Below are positions 31,971 through 42,719 of a DNA stretch of 64,000 nucleotides, piece after piece. Source of the stretch: Nematostella vectensis (taxonomy: Eukaryota > Cnidaria > Anthozoa > Actiniaria > Edwardsiidae); contig NC_064042.1 of NCBI RefSeq assembly GCF_932526225.1, positions 10,430,540-10,494,539 of the forward strand, written 5' to 3'. The position numbers and the translations under genes were made by a program. The notes under the pieces are model-generated. The model searched no databases. It saw only the letters and a list, made by a program, of their open reading frames with translations, and was not told the DNA's origin. Every line of letters begins with the position of its first letter. The stretch's first letter is position 1.

Positions 31971-33024
31971 CATTCTCTGTAATTTCATTGAAATCGGGCA
32001 TAAAAGTAGTCGTTTAAAAGGTAGAATTGTTCGCTGCATCACAGGTGCAGGACTCGAAATTGGTAAATCGACTATCCTTCCATCAAATTGGCCAATAAAA
32101 TAGGCAGTAGCGCCTCCCAATCTTGTTCCCGAAGAAATAACATTTGATGTAGTTATGCCTAGTTCAGGAACCATTATTGTTGTCTTTAAGATACAGACTG
32201 AAGCAAGGAAAACGGTGCGCTCCGCAAGAACAACTTCTCTCTGTTCGTCCGTTCTCCATTTTGTTTTTAAACGGCCCCACGGCTTTCTGGGATAGACACA
32301 GGGGAACCATAAAGCCTTCCTAAAATACATTTTTTTTTATTTGCGCATATAATGTTTTCCAACCTCAGCAAGACTGCCGCACTTCCATTATCATTGGACG
32401 TATCAAATCAGAGATGCCCCTTGCACGTTTAAATACCGTTTATACTACTTTTATTAGGAATTTTAGTCAACCTGATTAAAAACTTCTAGTGTAACAACAA
32501 AAGGGAAGCCCCTGTGCTGGCCGGAATCTCGTTTTTATTTGTGATACCGCTGCTATTCCTCGCGGGCCTTGCAAAATACGAGCCCAGAGAAACCGCTGGC
32601 TAATGTCCCTTATTTCTGGGAATGCGAACGGGCCAATCAGCTACTTTGACGTTGGTCGCGCGCGCGAGTGACGTGAGGCTGCACACGCAAATTGCAGTTA
32701 GGAAGAATTTATTTTTATCTATTATCCGTCGGTTTTGTTTGTTTACCAAAAGAATTGCAAGCTAGAATTCAAAGTCATAGGTAGGGTTGGATTCATATTA
32801 AAGAAGAGAGCAACAAAAAGTCAAAGTACCGAAGAGAGAACATAGCTTTTTGCCTGAGACTGCGCGTGCAGTTGAGCTCAGCCAAAACGTCAACACAAAG
32901 GTTGAATCTGATTGGCTCATCCGCGCGTCTAAAAATGCCTGATTCTAGGAAACGCCGTGACACCTATATAGTACCAGAACATGGGGAAGTTGATTGCCCC
33001 TACTTATGAGCCCCTGATATATAT
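30905..33024. mobile_element. DNA-transposon-like element with inverted ends of about 95 bases
   Basis: 30905-30995 and 32930-33024 are reverse complements over CAGGGGCTCATAAGTAGGGG and onward to the GACGCGCG block. No transposase is seen. A LINE fragment (31284-31971) sits inside, so this is a nested insertion in a non-autonomous element. From 33025 to 33713 I see no supported feature. Confidence 0.7.
31284..31971 (+). mobile_element. 5'-truncated non-LTR retrotransposon (reverse transcriptase C-terminal part)
   Basis: The frame from 31288 to 31794 begins LGVTFSSDLKWNAHVDEVIK, the thumb-region motif typical of Jockey/CR1/L2-group reverse transcriptases, and continues through KRLYFLRQLKRA. 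The catalytic core is missing. The 3' end has AATAAA followed by a (TATC)n tail at 31932-31971. Confidence 0.8.
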
Positions 33025-33713
33025 GATTTAAGAATAGTAAAATCTTTAGATTTTTTGCTGAAATAGGAGCGCAAAAAAAAAAATTTTTTTTCGTAACTTC
33101 GACTTCTATCTAGCGCTGGACGATCTTGGGGACTGTATACTTTCACTTCTTTCAATCTTTATCCCTCCTTTACTCTCTAGTTCCCTCAGTATTCGATTAC
33201 ATCTCGTGATTGACGTTTCCTTATAACACTGATTACCAATTAACTGTTATAAAACAAGTAGGTAAATATTGCGCTTGTAATGCTGCTGCACGTGCTGTCC
33301 TAGCTCTGGGCTGCACATTGCCGTTCGCGCGTGTGCCGCAAGTCTGCGCATCTCACTTCAATAGGATAAAGCCTCTGAAGTTGACTGTTTAGCCTTGATG
33401 GCTTGCCTTTATTCACTAGTCTAACTCTAACTAAATACAATGCTCGTGTTACATGACACAATCACTATCTAACCTACTGTCATAGGACCATATACAATAC
33501 CCATACTAGCTTTGTCTATAGCTTCGGGCTCTCCTATTGTCCCTCTAATTACACATCCTCGGTGAAACTGCCAAACTGCTCCGACTAATACGGCTATCTC
33601 TAGTTTCTCTCTCACATCCGAGGAAACTGATCCCTCGCTACTTTTGCGTGACTATTGGGGATACTAGAAATCTCTGGCAGATATGCGGAATACTTCACGA
33701 CTAACATATAATA

Positions 33714-33864
33714 TTAACAAGGGCTGAAGAAAACGCCGGTTACAGCCTCGGCGAAATTGACGCCCGGTAAACAGCCGCAGTGGAAGTACTGGCCACATGC
33801 GTCACAACCCAGCCAGTCTTCTCCATCGTCATCCTTGCATACTTTGCAAATATTGACATTCCGC
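33714..33864 (-). pseudogene. Possible PHD-finger exon, truncated by a stop
   Basis: On the - strand, TTGCAG at 33865-33870 precedes a frame with CKVC, then LGCDACGQYFHCGC, i.e. Cys-x2-Cys, Cys-x2-Cys and His-Cys-x-Cys of a PHD zinc finger. It ends SPC-stop (33714-33716), so the final Cys-x2-Cys pair is incomplete. PHD fingers occur both in chromatin readers and in several cnidarian transposon proteins. With no further exon recognised, a transposon origin is as likely as a gene. Confidence 0.5.
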
Positions 33865-34276
33865 CTGCAATTGTAAAATACACAGTCGTTCAAATATTAA
33901 CTGAAAAAGTCGAGTCACATTTTAGCCGCACTTTCTTGAGTTTGCGGTCTGGAAGCAAGATTACAGTTTAGGCGTAAATACTTACGCCCGTGTTCAAGTA
34001 ACTCCCCATGTCAAAACATGGCATAATGTTCGATTGTTCGTCTGTCAAAATCTGTCAAACTGAATATTAGTTCTAGTCTCTCGCAGCCTCGTTTTTTAAA
34101 GTGAGGCTGCGGAACATGACCCCAAAATCGAACCAAATACCCGCATATATTCTGCCGCGGATGGAAAGGAAAGAGAGTTTTAAAAAGCGATGTCCAGATT
34201 AGTATGCTGCTCCTGCTTCGCAGCAATGACTCAATTGCGAATGTTGTCCATGAGGATAACCCAGAGTCATTGTTAG

Positions 34277-34520
34277 CAGCCGCATTGTCACCAGTTTACT
34301 TCCGGAGCTCCGAAGGAAATTTCAACCGCTAAAAGACAAAAGAATCTATTAGAATCCGAGATATTTAATAGACCATCCGCTCTAAATTGTCGATCACATC
34401 CTCAAAGAAACATCCAATAGACACAATACTGTCAATATTTTGAAATATTTTTCGCGTTTTCCGTTAAAAATCATCGGGGATTTTTACGTAATCGACCGGA
34501 AGTAAACTGGAAACAAAGCT
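34277..34520. repeat. MITE family A, copy 3
   Basis: The left end GCCGCATTGTCACCAGTTTAC and right end CCGGAAGTAAACTGG are inverted repeats; the internal sequence matches the copy at 21878-22110. Confidence 0.8.
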
Positions 34521-34763
34521 CTTAGTATTTTAAGAAATACTGAGCTGAGTTTCAATGATGGTCATCGAGAAAACAGATCTGATGGCCCCAGCAATCGTAG
34601 CCGTGGAAGGCCGGCATTCCATATCAAGGAAGAACAGATCAACTTCCTTGTTGAACATGGATTTAATGTGCCGGCCATGAGCAGAATGCTGGGCACCTCC
34701 AAAAGAACGGTCGAGAGGCGACTATCCTCTCTTGGCATTTTAAGCTGCTTACTCCAGTCCTAA
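34506..34763 (+). pseudogene. Helix-turn-helix fragment of an integrase/transposase-type protein
   Basis: An open frame without its own ATG reads RGRPAFHIKEEQINFLVE followed by a helix-turn-helix with SKRTVERRL and stops at 34761-34763. The motif GRP...EEQ...FL...G..VP.....LG.SKRT..RRL resembles the N-terminal DNA-binding part of eukaryotic DDE-integrase proteins seen in cnidarians and fishes (family recall, unverified). The catalytic domain is absent. Confidence 0.5.
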
Positions 34764-35899
34764 CCGATACCCAAAAGGTGATCCACAACCCGTGTTTTCC
34801 CTAGCTTATGTGTTGGTGCTGACTAGCGAGTAAAATCCTCTTGTAGGAGTATCTACGCACCGCTGGCGATAATCGAGTTCCATGATGTCTTTCTAAAAAA
34901 TTTGAATGAGTTAATTTAATAGTAAGGGAGGGATTCTTTGGTATTACCCGCGCGCCATGTCTATCACCATCTTATCTAATCTAATTTTAGAAACAACCAC
35001 CCCAACACTGCGCGAAAGGATGGCTTACTTTAGCGCAAGCGCAGTTGTAAAACAAAGTGTACCTGGGCACTAGCGAAAGCTAGTGCAAGGGCGTTGGGAA
35101 CAAAGGTTGTTTGGTAAATTGATTTAGAAATGACAAACAACGAAACTCCTCTCTGATTTGGTCGAATTGTGCTTTGTTTTGCGACGCGATATACAAAACG
35201 TTTCGCATATCGCGTCGGGGACTGTTTGCATGCCACGGGGTAGTAGCTCGGATTACGCAACGTAACTTGACCGGGTCTCAGGCCTAAGGCTGTCCCAAGA
35301 TGCTCCAAATTTCTTAAAAAGATGTTCCAAAAATACAAAAAAGTTCAAAAATTGCCACAAATTTGCAAAAGTTGCCAAAAAGATGCTCAAAAAATGGAAT
35401 GAGAATTATAAAAAAAATTGCCCCAAGTGTAAAAATCTGCCAACAAATTTACTACATTTTTCAAAGTTGCAGAGAGAATGCTGCTTAACAATTCTTTTCA
35501 ACATTAAAAAAAACATTGATTGGACATTTAATGTAAATATGTAATATGCAATGTAATATGAATATAAATTATGATGCAATAAAAGAGGCATCATGAAAAA
35601 ACGAGACGACTTGGTTCACAGTGCACTTAAACATGTGAGTTTGATAACAACATGGCTGATAGCCAAAGCACCTGCAGGCTAGTGAAGCAACACTCCCTTG
35701 TTGCCATTACATTGGAGCATCACAGGCGCTTCAAACTCGTTAGTTGGCATTATATCTGAGCATCACAGACACTTCAAGTGTCTCCTCTAGTGCATTGTCC
35801 TGCTGTCGGCTAAAAGCATTTTGTAGGAGACTGTAGACTCTCTCTGCTGCTGCCAAGCTTGGTTGGATGAGTAAGATCTTCTTCATAGCCGCTGACCAA

Positions 35900-37485
35900 T
35901 TAGGTTACTTTCTCTTTCTCTGTGGTGCAAACTACTCCATCTGCAGGGGCCAAGTAGCTTGGTAACTCTTCAACCAGAGAAGCAACCTCATCATTGGAGA
36001 AAAATCCAAACTCCTGAAGCTCCTCTACAGATGCTGCATTTGGGTGCATTTCCTGTACCTTCACAGGGCAACACAAGCATGCTGCCTTGAAGGTACGCAC
36101 GGTAGAATGGAATTCTACACTAAATTTCCTTTGAAAATATTGAAAACATGGAGCAATGCAGGCCTTTGCCTTTGCAACCAGCTCGTTGTAGATACCAGGA
36201 TCATCATTTGCATGATGCTTTGCTTTGGCCTCAACATTACGGTATGCCTCAATGGCAATAGCATGGGCTACTGTAGACAGGCGCTCATAACAAGAAAATA
36301 CAAGGGGCCCATCTCCTTCTAGATAATAGGTGGCAGAAACGAAATGCTTGCCTGCATCAGCCAAAGCAGCCAGCTCCATTTCTGGGTCATGTGTAACCTC
36401 AGGATCATCAAACACCTCCAGCAGCTTGGCTCTGAACATGGGTGAGAGGTGGTCATTCTCTCTCAAGAAGGGCTCCACATCTCCATAGTACTGGGTAACC
36501 AAATCAAGCACTTCATAATTACTCCACCATCTTGTCTCTAATCTCAGCTTCATAGAAGTCCCTGTTCTTGTCTTCCAAGCTAGTCTGGCTGCAGGGCTGT
36601 GGGAAAATATTGTGTTCCAGTATCTAGTCTCTAGCACTGTAAACTCAAAATGTTTCCCAGCATTATCAATGGTGAGTGAAAAGCACTTCACATTAAAAAC
36701 ATTTGGAAAGTAAAACCCAACCTGATGCAAGGCAGCTTCATTTACAGCAGCACATCCCTCATTGTGACAATCCCTGTGCCATTGACTTTATATTGCTGAT
36801 CAAAATAATCTTAATAGATAGCTAAGGCCTCACCAAGTCTTGTACTACCATCAAAGATAACAGAGAACCCATTTGAGGCAGAGATTTCAGTCTTTATCAG
36901 CATATTCTCTTTTTCTGATATTAAAGGGATGAACTCTGATAGATGGGATCGAGTGGTCAATCGATGGCCATACTTTTCAAGTAAAGGTCTAAGAACATCA
37001 ACTTTTGCCAGAGGAATCCCAGCTTTGAGCATTTTCTCTACCAGTTCGTAGCGATAGAGGCGCATTTCCTCTGGAAGAGTGGAACCTTGAATGGTGCTAT
37101 GTTTGGACAAAAGTTTCTTAATGATCTGATCCTTCGCTTGGTCCTTCTCAAGAGTAGCTTTAGACCTTAGATGCTTTTGCGAAGTAACATGCTTTTTCGG
37201 AGAGCTCGTTTTCTTTGATAACGTCTCTTTACAGGCTTCTCACCTAAGTTTTCCAGATTGAGCAACCAAATGTTCATTTTGAAATTCCTTAACTCTATGC
37301 CAAGTCGGCACTCCAGGCCCTCACGTTCCACGGACAGTCGTCTTCCCAGCAAGGTTGTCTGGGTGTTTTCTTTCTCGAGAAATTGTTGCTTTCTGAGGTG
37401 AGCTTAGCTTAGCTCCAGCTGTTCCAGCTATTGTTAGGGGGTTGGATTCTATAATAAGTTCATCGTCACTCGAGAATTCCGCCAT
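35900..37485 (-). pseudogene. Broken hAT-family transposase
   Basis: The reading starts at ATG 37485 (MAEFSSDDEL) and breaks at a TGA near 37325. It resumes in other frames and runs at 37110-36811 through LRPLLEKYGHRL and FSVIFDGSTRLGEALAI, the characteristic first catalytic-Asp region of hAT/DUF4371-type transposases. After a gap it continues at 36730-35900 with FNVKCFSLTIDNAGKHFE and TRWWSNYEV, ending at a stop at 35900. About 25-40 codons between the two large blocks, and the BED-type zinc-finger region, are missing. It cannot code for an active transposase. From 37490 to 38576 there is no supported gene. Confidence 0.8.
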
Positions 37486-38736
37486 TTTGAATAATCATAG
37501 TGAAGAACGCTGACCATCAAAACTGCTTGTTCGTCAAACCACAGGTTGACCACAGGTTGATAATAGTCCAGTCGCTTAGTGTTTCAATCTATACATAGCG
37601 GACAAAAGCACAAAACTTGGCATAAAGATAGCCAAGAGGATGCTAATTAATATTGAGACCGGTGCCCACTGGTACCACTTGAGGATTTTGTGTACTAACA
37701 GAATAAAAATTAGAAAAAAGCGTCCATCACGCGCTTCCTGTGGTGAGATTTAAAAGACCTTGTATTCCAAATCTAAGGCGAAATATCTAATTTTTTGGGG
37801 GTAGGGGAAATATAACGGTATTTGTTAATATTTCAAGATAAAACTGTCGTCGGCTGCATTAAAATGCTTTATTTAAGAGAAAAAGTTTTAAAAGCTAGAC
37901 CCAATCCCCCTCACAGTTATCCAAGATGGCGGCTTTATGCTGGTAATGTAAATGCTGTAAGTACCTAATTCTTTATGTATCAAGGACTTACAATGTCTAT
38001 AACCTACTAAATATGAACTTTTGTCTTGATTTTAAATGTATTTCTTCTAAATCTGCGATTAATAGCAATTATCGGGTATTTTGACGTTGGCTAAATAAAA
38101 AGAGGTAGAGATGAATTTAATAAGGGGGCTTGTAAGCGTCTGTCAACTAGACACCAAAGACCAATAAGATGCTTTAGATATGCCTCCTCAATCAAAGTTA
38201 TTAGATTGTGATTCTTTTCTTGTGAATTTTAGAGGATTTGGATGTTCCGCAGAAGAAACATCTGTAGAAACTTTGTCGCAAATAGCGCAAAATGGCACAG
38301 GAATTGTCACAAATTTGCGGTATTAATGCTCGAAAGCACTTAAGAACGAAAAAAGCTGACCAGAAGAGGCACTAAGAAAAAATCAGTGCTTATTGCTCTC
38401 TACGTGTGCATTATAGTGATGAGGTTGAACGCATCGCATGTTTTTAACAGGATAGCAACCAACCTCAAACGAATCGCCGCACCAATAGAGGACTATGTTA
38501 TTATCTTAATGATGTCTTAATGATGACCTCAAGGATGGAAAGGGCCGTGGAGCATAAGAAAAGGAAAAAATTTACCAAAGTCATCTCGAATTCATAACTA
38601 CCGGTATTACGAAGAAATCTTCATTCTCTCACGAAGGATTTGTGAGCACGACGTCTGGTCAGCATATTTCAAAGTAAACTATATTCAGAGGCAGAGTAAG
38701 AATAATAAAGTAAAATGGAAAAGTCGATGAAGCCCT

Positions 38737-38799
38737 AGCCTACGTGTAGTTGCTGACTCGCGAAATCCTTCGCGAGTCAGCGGCTACACGTAGGCTAGT
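38737..38799. repeat. 29-base hairpin at the start of unit 1
   Basis: TAGCCTACGTGTAG...CTCGCGAA pairs with TTCGCGAGTC...CTACACGTAGGCTA, with two mismatches and a 4-5 base loop. The same hairpin occurs at 52519-52580 and 61669-61731. Confidence 0.9.
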
Positions 38800-38808
38800 G
38801 GAGCCCAT

Positions 38809-39607
38809 TTGGGTGTAATTATCAATTCAGCAGCAGCCAAATTAAAAAATGTCACTCACAGAGAGAATTGTTGCAAGTTTAAACTTTGTAGAAACAATCC
38901 TGGCCCTGTTATTGATTCCATGAAAACAACAATTGCATCATATAGTGAAGGAAATGTAGCATTATTTGGATCAAATTCTAATCGCCAGTCTGTGGCTATC
39001 ATAGCTGTCAACTCTCCCGCATTAGGCGGGTGTCTCAAGATTTTGAACCTTTTCTCAAGCCTGATTTTCTTGAAAATATCCATACTTTTACTGTATTCAG
39101 CTATCTTAATGGTTCTGATACATTCACTGTGTTTTCTCAAGATTTTTCCTAAAGCGGGGTTGACAGATATGGGCTATGTCCTTGTGCCCTCATGTAAGAT
39201 CATAATAATCAATTCTACCTCACTGTATTTGGTCAATATCATGAACTTTGGTAATGAATTGTATACCAGTTTATCAGGTTTATCAAGACAATATCATATT
39301 TGATGTTGACAGAAGTGCCTGAAATCAATCACAATGTTTGACTATCAGCTTCAATATAGTCCAAGCTATACTGGCAGTATACATAGTATGGTGACAGAAG
39401 GTTTTGAGTATTCTACTGTATGTCTTTTGATAATGTTTTACAGACATTATTAGAGAAAAGTACAGGTCTTTCATTTTGACTGTTGGTTCAAATACTGTGG
39501 CTATTTATTGTACTGCCGATGGAAGATTTAAAACATTTGATTCTCATTCCAGAGATTTGTTCGATATGGCCAGTTCTCTAGGATCTTGTGTTTTGTTAGA
39601 GATATGA
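38809..39607 (+). pseudogene. Decayed transposon cysteine-protease-like (UL36/OTU-like) gene, copy A
   Basis: The reading is broken into several frames: 38809-39303, then about 39330-39450 and 39450-39607. The blocks NVALFGSNSNRQSVAI and, at 39445-39607, TVGSNTVAIYCTADGRFKTF plus DSHSRDLFDMASS fit a cysteine-protease fold found in large transposon proteins of invertebrates, with GN..LFG..NRQC.A..L around the catalytic Cys and FDSHSRD around the His/Asp. In this copy the expected Cys is Ser. The assignment rests on motif recall. Confidence 0.45.
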
Positions 39608-40152
39608 TCATTAAATGATTTTATATACTATTTCAGAGCTCTCTATAATAATTCAAACTGCATTTTAGCTAAAGGGTGTAATGCAAATTGAAGCATCTGC
39701 CAATACTAATTATATTAACCAATCAATGCATGGACATGGAGTTTCCTATCATCAATCAAATGATAATAAGGGATAAAATCTAGAGGTTAGAAAACATTTT
39801 TTGTATTGTAAGATGCTTCTGTGCTATTTCTTCTTATTCCATTTGCTTTTCTGTTGTTACTGGAATTCACAAACCCTAGATGCATTTGTTTATTATGGAA
39901 ATTATTTATAAGGTTCTAAACACTCCATCTTTTACAGACTTCACCCCGCTAAACGCCTCCCAATCGTCTTGTTTTTAATTACACGTCATGACAGTTGGTG
40001 TTAAGAGTAATAAGTCAGACATTAGCTGTCTTCACTAGTCTATGTTCGGACAATAGCCCGACTAAAATCTTTCTCGCAAGATCTTGTTGTTTGTCATTTC
40101 TTAATCAATTTACCAAACAACCTCTGTTCCCAACGCCCTTGCATATGGCAAT

Positions 40153-40243
40153 AAGTTAGGCTCGATTTCCAGCTTGTCTCTGTGAGCCCGCAGTACGTGG
40201 TGTGAGGCCTAGCGACGGCTGGAAATAGAGCCTAGCAATAAGT
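40153..40243. repeat. Short inverted-repeat element, unit 1
   Basis: TAGGCTCGATTTCCAGC and GCTGGAAATAGAGCCTA are inverted, about 90 bases in total. An identical copy is at about 63088-63178 in unit 3. Confidence 0.65.
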
Positions 40244-40677
40244 TTGGTACGAATTTGTTAGCGAAAAAAAATACTTTATCGTGAAAAATAAAACTTTAGA
40301 TCATGTAATATTGTGTTTGAGTCTTCCTTTATTTCAATTTTGCCGATAGGATGTCAGTAGAGCGAGTTTGAAGCCCGCTACGAATTGTGTTTCTTATTAT
40401 ATATAAGTATAGGAAAGGCTGGGGACTCCCTCGGCTAACTTCGAACACACACACCTACTTCGAGGCCCGATAAAACTCGCAAAAATCCGCAAGCGCCAAA
40501 CACTTTGAAAAAATACCTAAGCTTTCAACTGAACCGAGTCTTATGTCACCGATTTGCGAATTTCACTCATATTTTTTCAACTTTTTACCACCGACTGTCG
40601 AATTCACCATCTGTGCCAACAGATCGTGTGCACTTATGACCGAGGGGCTCTAGGAACGAGGCACGGCCCGAAAATTC

Positions 40678-40798
40678 AAACTTCGAGGAGTCGTCGGCGC
40701 GACAACGGCCGCGCCGAGTGAGTGAGTGAGTGAGTGCAACTCGACAATAGACACGCACTCGGCGCGGCCGTTGTGGCGCCGACGACTCCTCGAAGTTT
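40678..40798. repeat. 43-base GC-rich hairpin with (GAGT)n spacer, unit 1
   Basis: Arms 40678-40720 and 40756-40798 are reverse complements with a single mismatch. The spacer holds (GAGT)n with five repeats here and six in the unit 3 copy (63612-63736). It is the end of the element family also found at 6640-6870. Confidence 0.85.
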
Positions 40799-41040
40799 CG
40801 AGTCGGAGTTTCGGTCAGAAAGTACACACGATCTGTTGGCAACCCCTTCTCTTTTTTTGCGCTCGCCCCATTTTTCTCGCGGCCATATTGATTGGGCAAA
40901 TGAACAATACCCGCACCTCGACACAAAGAACGAGAAGAATAGAGACAAAAGAACTTCTTTGTAGAACAAAGATAATAGGAGACAAAGAGCTGCGTAATTA
41001 CTCCGCTCGCTCTTTATTCCTACTGAAACTCCACAGAACA

Positions 41041-41191
41041 GGGGCGTAGCCAGGGGACCCGGGCCCCACCTTCTACAGCCAAAAATACTGTATATGTATG
41101 AGTCATTAACTGAAATACAGAAGAAATACAAAATGCTTTGAAAGGGCCTTTTGGGCTCCCTCCTGTTAAAAATCCTGGCTACGCCGCTGCA
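41041..41191. repeat. MITE with GGGGCGTAGCCAG ends, unit 1
   Basis: Same family as 5803-5965, opposite orientation; ends AGGGGCGTAGCCAGG and CCTGGCTACGCCGCT. Confidence 0.75.
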
Positions 41192-42603
41192 GAAACGCTT
41201 GCTACGCAGGCTACCCGCTATGGGTTTGTAGTTCATGTTTGAAGCTCGTCAACTGCATGATCGCGCATATTATAAACTCACAGTAGCACACTAGGACAAT
41301 ATCACACAATTACAATATTCGTAGCTTTTGTATGTTTAATTCTGCGTGGAAGTATTAAAACATTCCTCCCTATTCTATTGGAATTACTAGCGAAATAACA
41401 GCAGAATAGCGCACTAACAAACGTCATCAAATGAGTCGCACTGGGATTTTGCAGCGGAACCGTGCTAAGATTTAGATATTGCGCGAGATTGATATCTGTT
41501 GAAAAATTACCAAAAGTACAAACTTTCTAATCGTTTTGCTGCTCTGCAATTGGGCCCAAAATAAAAAAAAATAGGCTTGATTTTCCAAGGATTAGCGAGA
41601 GGAAAATTAATATATTAATTTGGATAATTTGACAAGACGCGCGCTGTGGAATGCCTAGCAAAAATACAAAGTAAATATTATATTCGGATTGTTTCATCAC
41701 TATTATTAAAACTAAAAGAAAGCTAAGATTTAAAAGGAAGTAGCGAGAAAAATGTCGGTGACAGGATTAAAATACAAATAATGTGCGATCCTGTAGTTAA
41801 TAGCCGCAAAAAAATCAATTCATATTTTCATCGCCCTCCAAGCTTATGTGTAATGTACACATAGTTAACAACCGGGTTTATGATTGTTTCAACTCTTAAA
41901 AGCACGTGATCACATAAACAATGAATCTAAAACTATCTTACCTTTAGTCTTCATTTAAAGCAAAAATGTTCAACTTATTCGAGGAGAAAGAAAATAGGTC
42001 TGATGTCTTCATGGTAGCTTGACTGCGATTGGTTGTCTAGGTGAGCGTAACCTTAGTTCCAGACAATAAGGATGTCTGACTTCGGATAAGATCGACGATA
42101 AGAGATCTAAGAGTAATTCGGAGTATTTATAGCGAAATTACGTTACAATGTCCAATTAAAGTGTTGTTCACCAAACAATATGAGATGCGATGATGCTACT
42201 TCATGCTCATACTCAGGTTTTAGCAGATGCTGTTAGCTTCTATTCAAAAAAGGGGAGAATCTTCGTCGATATTTAGTTATGGAGAGGTGGAAGGAAGAAT
42301 AGATGTTTGTTCGGCATCCACGTTGTAGTTTTACGTAAAGTTTTTAATCATTATCTTATTTCTAAAAAAACCCTAAAATGTTTGGCACAACATAAGAGTT
42401 CGAATTCCAAACACAGCTTGTCCAGCTTCTTATGAATTTGGCGCAGGTTTTTTTTTTTTCCAATGTTGTGCATTGATTCTACAAAGCGCATGTGTTGGCC
42501 TAGGTTATGCGCATGCGTGCCTGGTAATTCGGATAAGAACCAATCGAATATCGAGTAAGTGATGTCATGGTGCATTGATCCCTTGCGGGTGTAGTGCACA
42601 CAC

Positions 42604-42611
42604 TATAAAAG
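42604..42611 (+). promoter_or_regulatory. TATA box of tandem gene 1
   Basis: TATAAAAG, 116 bases before the preferred ATG at 42720. The 1.3 kb upstream (41280-42600) is conserved in unit 2. Confidence 0.65.
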
Positions 42612-42719
42612 AGGAAGGGCGAACAACTTTCAGCCTGTCAGTTGAGTGAAAATTCTCAAACAACATTCGCCCATCAATTCGAAGACCGACTTTTAGTTTT
42701 CCAAGGTTCTATATCAAGA

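Noticed and set aside
31968..32330. 120-codon frame on the - strand
   Set aside because: Lies inside a non-autonomous inverted-repeat element; no domain or splice signals.
38809..39303. 164-codon frame as a separate intact gene (also 61743-62237)
   Set aside because: Only its first part resembles a protein family; the family-like reading continues in other frames further on, so it is a fragment of a decayed transposon gene.
40585..41236. Several overlapping frames of 76-186 codons (also 63584-63987)
   Set aside because: They arise from the 43-base hairpin and transposon sequence, occur on both strands and have no domain.
42642..42719. N-terminal extension of tandem gene 1 by 26 residues
   Set aside because: It would place the signal peptide internally, and unit 2 has a 9-base change here; the ATG at 42720 is a better start.
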